64,000 bases of DNA from Anaerostipes butyraticus (GCF_016586355.1 NZ_BLYI01000043.1:178680-242679), one strand, 5' to 3'. Positions 35,590-45,112 are shown, counted from the stretch's first letter. A program made the numbers and translations. The notes: a model not told the origin generated them from the letters alone.

Positions 35590-38500
35590 CTATTTTTTTC
35601 TATTATACCGTTTTCTCAATAAAAATACAAGGCATGCGCCGGCAATGACCGCTGCCGCGATCCATCCTCCCGGCCCCTGATCTCCTGTCTTTGGAGAACT
35701 GCTTCCAAAGGATTTTCCTGAGCCTGAAACAAGCTTTGGACTGCTGATTTTGATATCATGTTCTGCGGTTGCAGGATCCGCATTTTTCCCTTCTGCCTGT
35801 GCCGTATTTACAATCTCTTTTCCTTCACTGGAAGGCAGTATTTTCACCTGATATTGAATCTTTATCTTCTCTCCATAAGATAAATCTATCCCGGTTTCTA
35901 TCCGGTATGCTCCATCCAAAAAGGAAATTTTACACTGTTTCGTCACCTCCGTTCCGTCTGGTCCCGTTATCTTCATTGTTTCTCTCTGTATTTTTACATC
36001 CTGACTGGACAGGCGGTCTATGATCACAACCTTCTCCGCCTTTGCCCCCTCTTTTTTCTGTGTCACTGCGATGTGATAAATACAGGGTTCCCCTACATGA
36101 TAATCTCTTTTTTCCGAAGTCTTCTCGATTGAAAGTTCCGGTTTGACCTCTTCCAGGGTGACTGTATATTCATCCTGGCATTTCGGGGCATCGGCGGCAG
36201 AAGCATATGCCTTATTTTTTATATTTCCTGTTTCTTCTGTCTGAAACAAAACCCGGTATGTCACGATGATCTCATCCTGTTTTCCCATGTCTTTTCCTGT
36301 CAGAATCTTAAATTGATTTCCGCCAGATCCTTCTGTAATCTCACACTGTCCGGTTATGTCTTTTCCGTTATATTTAACACGGATTTCCTGAATCTCTACC
36401 CCTTTCTTTTCAAATATATCTTCGATTATAACCCCGTGAGCAGCAGCTCCGTCATTTTCCTGAGTCACTCTTAATTCATAAGTTCCCTTTTCTCCTTTTT
36501 TATAGGAATTCTGTCCGGATTTTTTCTGAATCTTCAGCAGCGGCGGCTGTATTGTTACAATATTCGAATCCTGATCTCCCGGCGTATTGCTGCTTTCCAC
36601 CCTGGCGGTATTTTTCAGCTGATCTTTCGTCTTTTCCTGAAACAGCACCTGATAGGTCACCTCCATTTCATCTCCGTGTCCAAGATTTCTTCCTGTTTCT
36701 ACAAAAAAAGCAGTCTCTGATGCATCTATTTTGCAGGAAGAAGTAATCTCCTCGCCGTTGTATGTTACCCTGATCTTGGAAATCACCACTCCATCCTGAT
36801 CAAACTCATCCGAAACTGCCAGATTTTCTGCCACAAGGTCTTCTTTCTGCTGTGTTATCTTCAGCTTATATTTTCCTGTCTGTCCGACTCCATATACGTT
36901 CTGATCAGATTCTTTTATGATCTGAAGCTGCGGCGCCTTCAGTTTTACACTTTTTTCAGCTTCCGCTCCCCCTGACGGAATGGCGTCATCTTCCCGGATT
37001 TTATCTCCATTAACATTATTCACTGCCGGCGCTTTGATTCGATTGACGATCTCTTTTCCTTCCAAACCATCTTTTTCTGCCATGGTCTGATAATGAAGCT
37101 GAATCTGATCCGCATATTGAAACTTCTTATATTCAGATGCCTGTTCTCCCGATGAAGCATCCAGAACAGGTATGTTTCCTTTCTTTAGACAATATCCTGT
37201 CTGAATGTGAAAACCGCTTCCATCTTTCTCATAAGAAATAGAGCACTGCTTTGTAATATCTCTTCCATCTGCTATGACCGCAAGGCTTCCCGGAATCAAA
37301 ACAACCCCATCTGTTCTGATCTCATCCGAAATTTCCACATCTTTCATAAACGTTCCTTCATTCCTGTTTGTCAGTACAGACTGAAATGCGATCATTTCGC
37401 CTTTTTGATATGCTTTTTCCGGCGCTTCCTTCGTTATGTCAAGTTTTGGAGAATTGATATAAACCTGGCAGTGATCTTCTTTTTCCAAAACTCCGCCTGC
37501 CCACACCTTCGCCGTATTATCCGCCAGCTTTCCATTGGCGCTGATGGCGGCTTTCGCCTGATACGATATGATCACCGGCCGCCCTTTTGGCAGCTCATAA
37601 TCTCCCTTTGATCTTAAGATCCAGCCGTTTCCTTTCTGTTCCAATGTATAGTTTTCTTTTTCCATTCCCGAAACCTGAAACGAATCTTCTTCAATTTTTA
37701 CATATTCCGGAAGAGACAGATCCTGAATCATAAAATAAGCAGTACCCGACTCCTGATTTACGTTTTCTGCCCTGACCCTGTACTGCACAGTGTCACCTGC
37801 CTGATATTCATACGGTTCTGCTGTCTTTGTTATCTTCATACCCGGTACATCCGGCGCGGCCTCAGGCAATTCAATAATTGCTTCCGCTTGATTCGTTGGC
37901 GACGTTTTCTCATCTACTGTTGTCTCTGCGGTATTTTCAATGCTGATCGTTGTCTCCGTTGTATTATAATGTCCATGAGCTTTCCATTGTTTTCTCAACG
38001 CCTCCAGTTCTTCTCTGGAAGGATTCTCCGGTATCTGCATTCTGACCTGTATTTCCATCCGATATACTCCCCGGCTGTAAAATTTCGGATCCTTTGGATT
38101 TTTTAAAACAGCGGATACCAGATTCTTCTTCTGTGATATTTCAAACTCCTCTGAAACATCGGTATTATCACCGAATATCTTTACACTTTCAATCCTGAGG
38201 CATTCCTCAATCTGATCTTTAAAGGCAAACTGTTTATAATAATGTGCTTCCGGAATCTCCGCCGCAATGGGCTGTTCAATCTGATATGTCCATGTTCCTG
38301 CCAGGCTGCTGATCTTAGATGTCTCTTCCCGCTCTCCCTCTTTCTGAGAAATATATTTTTTAGGATCCACCGAATCGAATTTTACCATGTTCTGACCAGA
38401 TCCTACGAACTGATCTTCTTTTGTAGGTCCCTGACTTCGAACTTTTCCAAATACGTACTCAAAGCTGTCAGACTCAAAAATAAAACCAGCACAGGTAAAA

Positions 38501-39243
38501 TCTTCACTGGTATAATTATTGCTGTAATCCGCATAGTAAATATGGAATCCGTCTGACTGCGCATAGCTTAGTTTCGTATTCTTTGATACATACTGACCTT
38601 TTACACTGTCCGCCTTCACCCCGATATACTGATTGGCATCAATGTCCCGAAGCGTAATATTGCTTTTCAGCCGGACCGGTGTGGAAGTCCCTGCACGATA
38701 AAACCGGCTCCTCAGCGTCATCTCTTCAATTCCGACATAGGCGCTGTCGCAGATATCAGTACCGATTGCCACAAATCCTTCTCTGCCCTGATATTTTTCA
38801 ATAGCAGTCACTGTCAGCTCCAGATCCACCTTTTCCCAGTGCCCCTTGCTGCCATCCGGCTCACACTGATAAATTTCCATATTTGTCTTTTTTACCTGGA
38901 TCTGCCCGGCCTGATTTTCCTTCGTCTGAAACCACAAAAATTTCTTTACATTGGCCGGCAGTTCCAGATCCGGAAGTTTATCAGACTGCCTTCCTTTCAC
39001 AATAACCGTCTCTGTTTCTTTCGTTGCCTTCAGCTTAAATCCATAAGAAGCGTCTGCCCGAAACGCTCTGGAATCATCAAATGAAGAAAATTCCTTCCCG
39101 TTTCCTTCCCACCAGGTTCCGATCTTTCTGGCTTCGCCTGAATGAATCTGAGCATGGACTTCTCCCGGGCATGACAGTACAGCCCAGAATATCATAACAG
39201 CAGAGATCATCTTCCAGACTATCTTCATCCTTTTCTCTTTCAT
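35590..39243 (-). CDS. large sortase-type surface protein with five DUF11-like repeats
   Basis: 1217 residues. Signal peptide about 1-31; unique N-terminal region 32-460. Five repeats start near 466, 598, 770, 900 and 1033, each opening with a K-I/L-x-I-x-K motif such as MKITKTAEPYEYQAGD and LSIEKTSEKRDYHVGE. These match DUF11/isopeptide-type beta domains of adhesins. The C-terminus has SPKTG (1183-1187), a membrane helix and RKRYNRKK, the layout of an LPXTG-like sortase signal. The start follows AAAGGAG. The role, probably adhesion or a surface stalk, is inferred. Confidence 0.85.
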   Translation of the reverse strand: MKEKRMKIVWKMISAVMIFWAVLSCPGEVHAQIHSGEARKIGTWWEGNGKEFSSFDDSRAFRADASYGFKLKATKETETVIVKGRQSDKLPDLELPANVKKFLWFQTKENQAGQIQVKKTNMEIYQCEPDGSKGHWEKVDLELTVTAIEKYQGREGFVAIGTDICDSAYVGIEEMTLRSRFYRAGTSTPVRLKSNITLRDIDANQYIGVKADSVKGQYVSKNTKLSYAQSDGFHIYYADYSNNYTSEDFTCAGFIFESDSFEYVFGKVRSQGPTKEDQFVGSGQNMVKFDSVDPKKYISQKEGEREETSKISSLAGTWTYQIEQPIAAEIPEAHYYKQFAFKDQIEECLRIESVKIFGDNTDVSEEFEISQKKNLVSAVLKNPKDPKFYSRGVYRMEIQVRMQIPENPSREELEALRKQWKAHGHYNTTETTISIENTAETTVDEKTSPTNQAEAIIELPEAAPDVPGMKITKTAEPYEYQAGDTVQYRVRAENVNQESGTAYFMIQDLSLPEYVKIEEDSFQVSGMEKENYTLEQKGNGWILRSKGDYELPKGRPVIISYQAKAAISANGKLADNTAKVWAGGVLEKEDHCQVYINSPKLDITKEAPEKAYQKGEMIAFQSVLTNRNEGTFMKDVEISDEIRTDGVVLIPGSLAVIADGRDITKQCSISYEKDGSGFHIQTGYCLKKGNIPVLDASSGEQASEYKKFQYADQIQLHYQTMAEKDGLEGKEIVNRIKAPAVNNVNGDKIREDDAIPSGGAEAEKSVKLKAPQLQIIKESDQNVYGVGQTGKYKLKITQQKEDLVAENLAVSDEFDQDGVVISKIRVTYNGEEITSSCKIDASETAFFVETGRNLGHGDEMEVTYQVLFQEKTKDQLKNTARVESSNTPGDQDSNIVTIQPPLLKIQKKSGQNSYKKGEKGTYELRVTQENDGAAAHGVIIEDIFEKKGVEIQEIRVKYNGKDITGQCEITEGSGGNQFKILTGKDMGKQDEIIVTYRVLFQTEETGNIKNKAYASAADAPKCQDEYTVTLEEVKPELSIEKTSEKRDYHVGEPCIYHIAVTQKKEGAKAEKVVIIDRLSSQDVKIQRETMKITGPDGTEVTKQCKISFLDGAYRIETGIDLSYGEKIKIQYQVKILPSSEGKEIVNTAQAEGKNADPATAEHDIKISSPKLVSGSGKSFGSSSPKTGDQGPGGWIAAAVIAGACLVFLLRKRYNRKK

Positions 39244-39560
39244 CCACCTACTCCTTTATATTCCTGTACAACTGGGCTCTTCCCTCATCTCCCGGCAGAC
39301 AAAGATGTCTCATAGCCTCCTGGCTCCCCTCATTCCTATGACAGGCTGCACTCACCTCCATGACCATGCAGAAGTCTCATTATCATATCCTTGCATCGCT
39401 CCCTGTATTCAGATCCTGGCGGGATATGTCGATACGAACGTACCGGAAAATGGTCTTATTCAATTGTCAAAATCTCCTGGGAATCAATCATCGACCTGAA
39501 TTCGTAAGAATTGTAATTATTTTCCATTTCTCTATCTTGTATATTAATGTATCACTATAA
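39244..39560 (-). other. long leader upstream of the adhesin gene with inverted repeats
   Basis: About 315 nt without a recognisable gene. On the minus strand it contains CATATCC/GGATATG flanking 31 nt (39384-39428), CTGCA/TGCAG flanking 16 nt, TGTCATAG/CTATG-A-GACA, and GACA-TCTT-TGTC. A candidate 39-codon open frame starts near 39370 and its TAG falls inside the adhesin ribosome binding site. A TTGACA occurs at about 39466 but lacks a good -10. It may be a regulatory 5'UTR. I cannot match it to a known RNA class. Confidence 0.4.
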
Positions 39561-39563
39561 AAG

Positions 39564-39599
39564 AAAAAAAGCAACCCATTTTTATGAATTGCTTTTTTA
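39564..39599 (-). terminator. terminator after thrC
   Basis: Stem AAAAAAGCAA/TTGCTTTTTT with a 14-nt loop, followed by T-rich sequence on the minus strand, 19 bp past the thrC stop. Confidence 0.85.
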
Positions 39600-39617
39600 T
39601 CTTTTATGATTTAAATT

Positions 39618-41108
39618 TTATGAAATGCCGAGGATCTTCTTTACCTCATCTTCCATCTTATCAATATCACACTCTGTCGTATGAAGAATCGGCGCAGTTC
39701 TGATCTCTTCGATGGCTTTTGGGACTTCCACACCGGAAATCTCTTTTAATTTATCTACAAGCTCAAAATCTGTCGCATTTTCGGATCCCGGATGAATGGC
39801 ATCCATAACACTTCTTGTAAATTTATACGGACTTGCAGTTGAGGCAATTACAGATGGTGTCTCATCTCCTGTTTCTGCCTTATACTTATCATAAGCAACA
39901 GCAGCTACTGCTGTGTGTGTATCCATGACATAATGGTCTTTCTCATAAACTTCCCTGATCTTTTCCGCTGTCTCTTCTTCTGTTGCATATCCGCCATAGA
40001 ACTCGGAAAGCCCCTTCTTCATCTCCTCCGTGATCGTATAGACGCCGTCTTTTGTTAAAGTCTGCATAAATTCAGCGCATTTTTCCGGATTATTTCCTGT
40101 AATCCGGTAAATCATACGTTCCAGATTGCTGGAAATCAGAATATCCATGGACGGAGAAGTTGTAACATAAAACTCTCTTCTCCTGTCATAAGAACCGGTC
40201 CGGAAGAAATCAAACAATACTTTGTTCTTATTGGAAGCACAGATGAATTTTCCGATCGGAATTCCCATCTGTTTTGCATAGAAAGAAGCCAGAATGTTTC
40301 CAAAGTTTCCTGTAGGAACGACAACATTCATCGGCTCTCCTTCTTTCAGAGCCCCGTTTTTCAGCATATCGCCGTATGCTTTGACATAATAGACAATCTG
40401 CGGCACCAGACGGCCGATATTAATGGAATTCGCAGATGAAAACTGATATCCTGCCTGATTCATCTCTTCTGCCAGATCTTTGTTTGCAAACATCTGCTTT
40501 ACGCTTGTCTGCGCGTCATCGAAATTTCCATGAATTCCGATTACATATGTATTATCCCCTTTCTGGGTCACCATCTGCTTCTCCTGAATCGGACTTACAC
40601 CAGACTTCGGATAAAATACAATGATCTTTGTCCCCGGCACATCAGCAAATCCTGCCAGCGCCGCTTTTCCTGTATCTCCTGACGTTGCGGTAAGAATGAC
40701 GATCTCATTCTTTACATGATTCTTCTTCGCAGACGTTACCAGCAGATATGGCAGAATGGAAAGAGCCATATCCTTAAACGCAATGGTTGCTCCGTGGAAT
40801 AATTCCAGGAAATACGCACCGTCTGCTTTTACCATCGGCGCAATTTCTTTTGTGTCAAATTTATCATCATATGCATTTTTAATGCAGTATTTCAGTTCTT
40901 CCTCTGTAAAATCTGTTAAGAATTCTTTCATGACAGCATAGGCAATTTCCTGATAAGACATCTTCGCAAGATCTCCCAGCGGAACTCCAAGCTTCGGAAT
41001 ACAGTCTGGAACAAAAAGTCCCCCATCGCTGGTCAGTCCTTTCAGAATTGCTTCTGATGCAGATGCTGTCTCTTCTCCATTTCTTGTACTACGATAAACT
41101 AAATTCAT
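39618..41108 (-). CDS. thrC: threonine synthase
   Basis: A 496-residue PLP enzyme converting O-phosphohomoserine to threonine. The Schiff-base Lys is in FHGATIAFKDMALS. The phosphate-binding glycine loop is TATSGDTGKAALAGF. Length fits the long (fungal/E. coli-like) ThrC branch. The start at MNLVYRSTRNGEE follows AGGGAG and drops 26 upstream codons of non-family sequence. It is the only threonine-pathway gene in the window. Confidence 0.95.
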   Translation of the reverse strand: MNLVYRSTRNGEETASASEAILKGLTSDGGLFVPDCIPKLGVPLGDLAKMSYQEIAYAVMKEFLTDFTEEELKYCIKNAYDDKFDTKEIAPMVKADGAYFLELFHGATIAFKDMALSILPYLLVTSAKKNHVKNEIVILTATSGDTGKAALAGFADVPGTKIIVFYPKSGVSPIQEKQMVTQKGDNTYVIGIHGNFDDAQTSVKQMFANKDLAEEMNQAGYQFSSANSINIGRLVPQIVYYVKAYGDMLKNGALKEGEPMNVVVPTGNFGNILASFYAKQMGIPIGKFICASNKNKVLFDFFRTGSYDRRREFYVTTSPSMDILISSNLERMIYRITGNNPEKCAEFMQTLTKDGVYTITEEMKKGLSEFYGGYATEEETAEKIREVYEKDHYVMDTHTAVAAVAYDKYKAETGDETPSVIASTASPYKFTRSVMDAIHPGSENATDFELVDKLKEISGVEVPKAIEEIRTAPILHTTECDIDKMEDEVKKILGIS

Positions 41109-41204
41109 ATCTCCCTGCCTTTTCTTTTCATTATCTTTCGGTTTCTGTTGATTTCTGATTATATCATATGTTTCCTGATGCCTCAACTGTTCTTTCCCGA
41201 ATTT

Positions 41205-42338
41205 TTAAACCGAGGCAAATACCAGCATCAGTTTCACTCCCTGAACCAGAACATCCTCATCAAAGTCAAACATACCATGATGGTTCGGATATTTCCCTCC
41301 TCCGCCAATAAAGGCAAAGCAGCCTTTCATCTCATTCAGGTAATTGGCAAAATCTTCTCCCAGCATCATAGGAGGAACATGCACAAAATCCTTTTTCGGA
41401 AATACCGTAACCGCTTTTTTCATTACTTCTTTTACCGCATCTTCATCATTCCATAAAGCAGGATGGCTTGCCGGCTGAAAATCCAGGGAAATTTCCGCAT
41501 GAAACATCTGTGCCGCCGCTGCCGTGATTTCTTCCATCCTTTCCCGGATTTTCTCCTGCACTTCTCTTGAAAATGTCCGCACGGTTCCCTCCAGCACTGC
41601 TTCCCCGGCTATGATATTTCTTGCTGTTCCTGCTTCCATCCTTCCAATGGTCAAGACGGCGCTTTCCAGCGGATTGATGCTCCGGCTTATGATCGTCTGA
41701 AGATTCATGGCAAGAGATGCCGCTGTCACAACCGCGTCAACGCATTCCTGCGGTTTCCCCGCATGTCCGGACTTCCCTCCGATCCGGATCGAAAACCAGT
41801 TGGTCGCCGCCATCCTGGCTCCCGGCTCCAGAGATATTTTTCCCTTTTCAATCCCGGAAAAAATATGAAGCCCGAATATTTTATCTGCCTGATTTAAGAT
41901 GCCTGTTTCCAGAAGATCTGCTGCTCCCTGGGCCGTTTCCTCTGCCGGCTGGAATACCAGCATGATCCTGTGATCCAGCTCATCTTCGTGTTCTTTTAAT
42001 ATTTTTGCCGCGGCCAGCAAAACAGCTGTATGGCCGTCATGACCGCAGGCATGCATGCAGCCTGTATTCTGGGACTGAAAGGAAAGTTCTGTTTCCTCCC
42101 GGATTTCCAAAGCATCCATATCAGCCCGCAAAGCCGTTGTCGATGAACCGCTCCCCAGAACGCCGATGATGCCGGTTGGTTCCATTAAGCGATAAGAAAT
42201 CCCCCATTTTTCTAAATGTTCCCGAATGTATTCTGTTGTCATCACCTCATGACCGGATACTTCCGGGTATTGATGAAACTCCCGCCGAAACGAGACAACT
42301 TCTTCTTCTATACTTTCTGCTTCTGCTATGATATCCAT
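41205..42338 (-). CDS. M20-family amidohydrolase
   Basis: 377 residues of the aminoacylase/carboxypeptidase type. Metal ligands: MHACGHDGHTA, FQPAEE, GLHIFSG, and NHHGMFDFDED at the C-terminus; a dimerisation domain (IRIGGKSGHAGKPQECVDA) sits in the middle. Relatives remove N-acyl groups from amino acids, such as N-acetyl-diaminopimelate or hippurate. Substrate not determined. The ATG at 42338 is chosen over a GTG two codons upstream. Confidence 0.87.
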   Translation of the reverse strand: MDIIAEAESIEEEVVSFRREFHQYPEVSGHEVMTTEYIREHLEKWGISYRLMEPTGIIGVLGSGSSTTALRADMDALEIREETELSFQSQNTGCMHACGHDGHTAVLLAAAKILKEHEDELDHRIMLVFQPAEETAQGAADLLETGILNQADKIFGLHIFSGIEKGKISLEPGARMAATNWFSIRIGGKSGHAGKPQECVDAVVTAASLAMNLQTIISRSINPLESAVLTIGRMEAGTARNIIAGEAVLEGTVRTFSREVQEKIRERMEEITAAAAQMFHAEISLDFQPASHPALWNDEDAVKEVMKKAVTVFPKKDFVHVPPMMLGEDFANYLNEMKGCFAFIGGGGKYPNHHGMFDFDEDVLVQGVKLMLVFASV

Positions 42339-42359
42339 ATTCACCCTTCCTATCTGCTG

Positions 42360-42812
42360 TTACCGCCTTATCATCCGATAGATCAGATAAATGATCAGAA
42401 CTGCCAGAATGACCGGACTCAAAACCGCCATGACCGCTGCAAAAACATGGAGCACTGCATAAAGAATCAAAAGCATCGCAGCCACAAACAGCAGGCACCC
42501 TGTTTTCACTTTCCATGAATTCAGATCAAATATTCTGACTTTTCCTCTCGGCTCATCCTGTTCCCAGTTTTGTGACTCTTCAAAAGTCTGTTCATAATAT
42601 ACATTGTCTTCACTTCCATTTGCTTCCGCAATTGACTTCGCAATCAGTCTTGGACTTCCCAACATTCCGCAGATTTCTTCTTCTGTCTTTCCCTGAGACA
42701 TCTGCGTCCTGAAATAATCTTCATAATATGCTGTATTTTCTTCTATGACCGATGGAGGAACCATTCCTTCCAGAGCTTCCCGCAGTTCACGGATAAATTG
42801 ATTCTTTGTCAT
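42360..42812 (-). CDS. HAAS/DUF1700-domain membrane protein
   Basis: 150 residues: an N-terminal helical HAAS signalling domain (KNQFIRELREALEGMVPPSV...YYEDYF) and two C-terminal membrane helices (TGCLLFVAAMLLILYAVLH, VLSPVILAVLIIYLIY). HAAS proteins usually pair with a PadR regulator; none is adjacent here. The start at 42812 is set by AAAGGAG with a 6-base spacer. Confidence 0.8.
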   Translation of the reverse strand: MTKNQFIRELREALEGMVPPSVIEENTAYYEDYFRTQMSQGKTEEEICGMLGSPRLIAKSIAEANGSEDNVYYEQTFEESQNWEQDEPRGKVRIFDLNSWKVKTGCLLFVAAMLLILYAVLHVFAAVMAVLSPVILAVLIIYLIYRMIRR

Positions 42813-42829
42813 CTTCATCTCCTTTTATT

Positions 42830-43441
42830 TTAAACAGAATAAAATATCCTGGATTCCTCCAGAACCCTGCAGCTGCCATTCTGAACCTCTATGATCGAAA
42901 CTCCACAGTTCGCCTGCTTTGGCGCATGCCAGAAATCTTTGATTCCTCTGTGATACACGACTGTCAAAAAGGCATGAATCCATGCGCCGTGAGAAAATAT
43001 TACCATATGCTCAAATTCACTCTCTCCAGGCAGCACTGTACTTTCCAGAAAATCTTTTGCTCTGATCATAACATCTTTATGATTCTCCGCGCCTCCCGTT
43101 TTTTGAAACTCCTCCGGATCATCAAAAAACTTCATAAATGGGTCATTTTTCTGCCTCAATTCCTGCTCTCTGATCCCCTCGTATATTCCAAAATCAGCTT
43201 CTGCCAGACGCCAGTCTTTATGAAGGACCAGATTCCTTCCTTCCAGAATGATTTCTCCGGTTTCTGCCGCTCTGTCCAGCGGGCTGGTATATGCTGCATC
43301 AAACGGAATATCTTTCAGAGCTTCTTTTGTAAGCCGCGCAAGCTCTCTTCCATGATCATTGAGACTTACATTGGATCTTCCCTGCAGTCTGTGTATTTTA
43401 TTCCAGTCAGTTTCTCCATGGCGGATCAAGTATAATTTCAA
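42830..43441 (-). CDS. histidine phosphatase (phosphoglycerate mutase-like)
   Basis: 203 residues with the catalytic YLIRHGETDWN motif and later IFSHGAWIHAF. It acts on phosphorylated small molecules; alpha-ribazole phosphatase or a general phosphatase is possible. The start is a TTG (M-KLYLIRHG), since AGGAGG lies six bases upstream and the only longer frame adds 16 unrelated codons overlapping the RBS. It shares a transcript with the HAAS gene. Confidence 0.85.
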   Translation of the reverse strand: MKLYLIRHGETDWNKIHRLQGRSNVSLNDHGRELARLTKEALKDIPFDAAYTSPLDRAAETGEIILEGRNLVLHKDWRLAEADFGIYEGIREQELRQKNDPFMKFFDDPEEFQKTGGAENHKDVMIRAKDFLESTVLPGESEFEHMVIFSHGAWIHAFLTVVYHRGIKDFWHAPKQANCGVSIIEVQNGSCRVLEESRIFYSV

Positions 43442-43565
43442 TCGTTTCCTCCTCTCAGAGTATACACTATCCTTTGTTCTATCGGACATTATAGCATATC
43501 TCCTCTGACCTTTGCGCCATATTCTGTTCTTTTTTATAAATTCTTAATGTTTTATGGAAAAAACT

Positions 43566-43594
43566 ATGGCATTTTTCTGCATGTTTGATATACT
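43566..43594 (+). promoter_or_regulatory. possible promoter of the FlK-like thioesterase gene
   Basis: ATGGCA, 17 bp, TATACT on the plus strand, about 40 bp before the ATG; AGGAGG follows. The -35 is weak. Confidence 0.45.
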
Positions 43595-43634
43595 TTGAGT
43601 AAGCTAAAATGTATGAAAACATAGGAGGATTTTT

Positions 43635-44024
43635 ATGAATATTCAAATTGGAGACGAGATTACATTATCTGAGGACGTGGTACCGGAAAATACAGCCAGG
43701 ACATGGGGCAGCGGAAGTCTTCCTGTCTATGCGACCCCTGCCATGTGCACTCTGATCGAGCGCTCTGCCGTAGCGCTTCTCGCTGACAAACTGGATGAAG
43801 GTATGACAACGGTTGGCACAAAGCTGAATATCGCCCATGTATCCGCTACTCCGGTCGGAGGAACAGTTAAATGTCACTGTACCTTAACAGAAATCGACCG
43901 CAAACGCCTGGAGTTCCACGTGGAAGTAACAGATGCCAAAGGACGTGTCGGCATCGGAACCCATGAACGTTTTATTGTGGAAGCAGCATCCTTCATGGAG
44001 AAAGCAGAGCACAAATTTGATTAA
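43635..44024 (+). CDS. FlK-like hotdog thioesterase
   Basis: 129 residues of the hotdog fold. Seen: YATPAMCTLIERSAVALLADKL (active-site helix with Thr and Glu), the glycine-rich HVSATPVGG and GIGTHERFIV. This layout matches the fluoroacetyl-CoA thioesterase FlK relatives that are widespread in Clostridia. Fluoroacetate is unlikely to be the real substrate; housekeeping acyl-CoA cleavage is more probable. It is a single-gene plus-strand unit. Confidence 0.82.
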   Translation: MNIQIGDEITLSEDVVPENTARTWGSGSLPVYATPAMCTLIERSAVALLADKLDEGMTTVGTKLNIAHVSATPVGGTVKCHCTLTEIDRKRLEFHVEVTDAKGRVGIGTHERFIVEAASFMEKAEHKFD

Positions 44025-44040
44025 TCTTCCCAAAACCTGA

Positions 44041-44082
44041 GAAAACGCCGCTGCTGATCGAAATTCAGCAGACGGCGTTTTC
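44041..44082. terminator. bidirectional terminator between the thioesterase gene and ribU
   Basis: GAAAACGCCG-CTGCTGA paired with TCAGCAG-A-CGGCGTTTTC, T-rich on both exits. It lies between two convergent genes. Confidence 0.92.
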
Positions 44083-44095
44083 TTCTTAATTTCTT

Positions 44096-44716
44096 CTATC
44101 TTCCTGTACCTTTCAGAATTGGTGACACCCTCTTGTAAATCAGAAACGTGATCACCACGCTGCACAGACCTTTCACGAAAGTAAACGGCATATTAAACCA
44201 GATCAGGGCATCCCATAAATTTGATACATTGGAATTGATCGCCTGATACGCGCTTAAAATCGCACTCATCGGCATAAAATTCGTATATACCGGATATACA
44301 ATAAAATAATTAGAAAATACACTGACAACGGCCATAAGCACTGCTCCGGCAAACGCTCCGATCAGCGCATTCTTCTGTGTTTTCTTTTTCTTATAGATCA
44401 GTCCGGCCGGCAGTACGAAACACACTCCAAGAATAAAGTTGGAAAGTTCTCCCACTCCTCCTGTCTGTGAATGCAGCAGGTTGATCACATTTTTAATAAA
44501 GCAGACCGCAATTCCTGAAACAGGTCCCATGGCATAAGCCGCCAGCAGCGCCGGAAGTTCGGAAAAATCAAATTTAATAAACGGCGGAATCAGCATCGGA
44601 ATCGGAAATTCCAGAAACATTAAAATCGTTGCTAAAGCTCCCAGCATTCCTGTTACCGCTATGGTCCTGATATTTACTTTCTCTGTTTTCATTGTCGTCA
44701 TCTCTCCTGTCATCAT
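44096..44716 (-). CDS. ribU: ECF transporter S component, riboflavin-specific RibU
   Basis: 206 residues, about six membrane helices. It captures riboflavin and docks with the shared EcfAAT module encoded elsewhere. Family motifs: GMLGALATILMFLEFPIP and FKDFSELPALLAAY-like FDFSELPALLAAYAMGP. Assignment is strongly supported by an FMN riboswitch in its leader. The ATG at 44716 follows AAAAGGAG; internal ATGs with a second AGGAGAG at 44704 are alternatives. Confidence 0.95.
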   Translation of the reverse strand: MMTGEMTTMKTEKVNIRTIAVTGMLGALATILMFLEFPIPMLIPPFIKFDFSELPALLAAYAMGPVSGIAVCFIKNVINLLHSQTGGVGELSNFILGVCFVLPAGLIYKKKKTQKNALIGAFAGAVLMAVVSVFSNYFIVYPVYTNFMPMSAILSAYQAINSNVSNLWDALIWFNMPFTFVKGLCSVVITFLIYKRVSPILKGTGR

Positions 44717-44775
44717 TATATTCTCCTTTTCTCTTTGCTGTTTTTCCGGTCAGCCTTACCAGCTTTTCCGAAAAT

Positions 44776-44820
44776 AAAAAATCCCTCTCGCTTCTGCATA
44801 ACCGGCATAAAACGACAGGG
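44776..44820 (-). terminator. riboswitch expression-platform terminator
   Basis: CCCTGTCG...ATGC paired with GCAGAAGCGAGAGGG followed by six Ts on the minus strand. It lies between the FMN aptamer and ribU, as expected for transcription-attenuation control by FMN. Confidence 0.85.
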
Positions 44821-44858
44821 CACTACAAACGAGAACGGTGCATCCACACCATTCCTTT

Positions 44859-44992
44859 ACTTCTTTCATCCAGACTATACTGTTGGTTGAGGATTCTAAC
44901 CTCATCGGCCGAAGCTCGTGGACTCATCCCAGAAGGGCATCACCACCAGTCGAGAATTGATATGCGCGCATATCTCACTCTGCCCTGAAGTT
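44859..44992 (-). promoter_or_regulatory. FMN riboswitch (RFN element)
   Basis: The minus strand shows the conserved RFN blocks: CTTCAGGGCAGAGTGAGAT at the 5' side, a GATGAGTCCACGAGC block, and the 3' hallmark ACAGTATAGTCTGGATGAA with GAAG closing the P1 stem. It binds FMN and lowers ribU expression when flavin is plentiful. Confidence 0.96.
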
Positions 44993-45061
44993 GGAGAAAT
45001 ATTCTCTTCTCTACTTCAATATTCAGTTTTCAGAAAATGAAAGTGTTTTCTGACTTCTTTT

Positions 45062-45090
45062 ATTATAGACAAACACTCTGCTTTTGTAAA
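45062..45090 (-). promoter_or_regulatory. sigma-A promoter of the FMN riboswitch/ribU unit
   Basis: TTTACA, 17 bp, TATAAT on the minus strand, about 65 bp before the aptamer. Confidence 0.88.
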
Positions 45091-45112
45091 GTCCTGTCTG
45101 CAATTTCCTTAC

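Noticed and set aside
39254..39370. 39-codon frame in the adhesin leader
   Set aside because: No convincing ribosome binding site or family resemblance. I mention it in the leader entry but do not call it a gene. Its stop in the adhesin SD may be chance.
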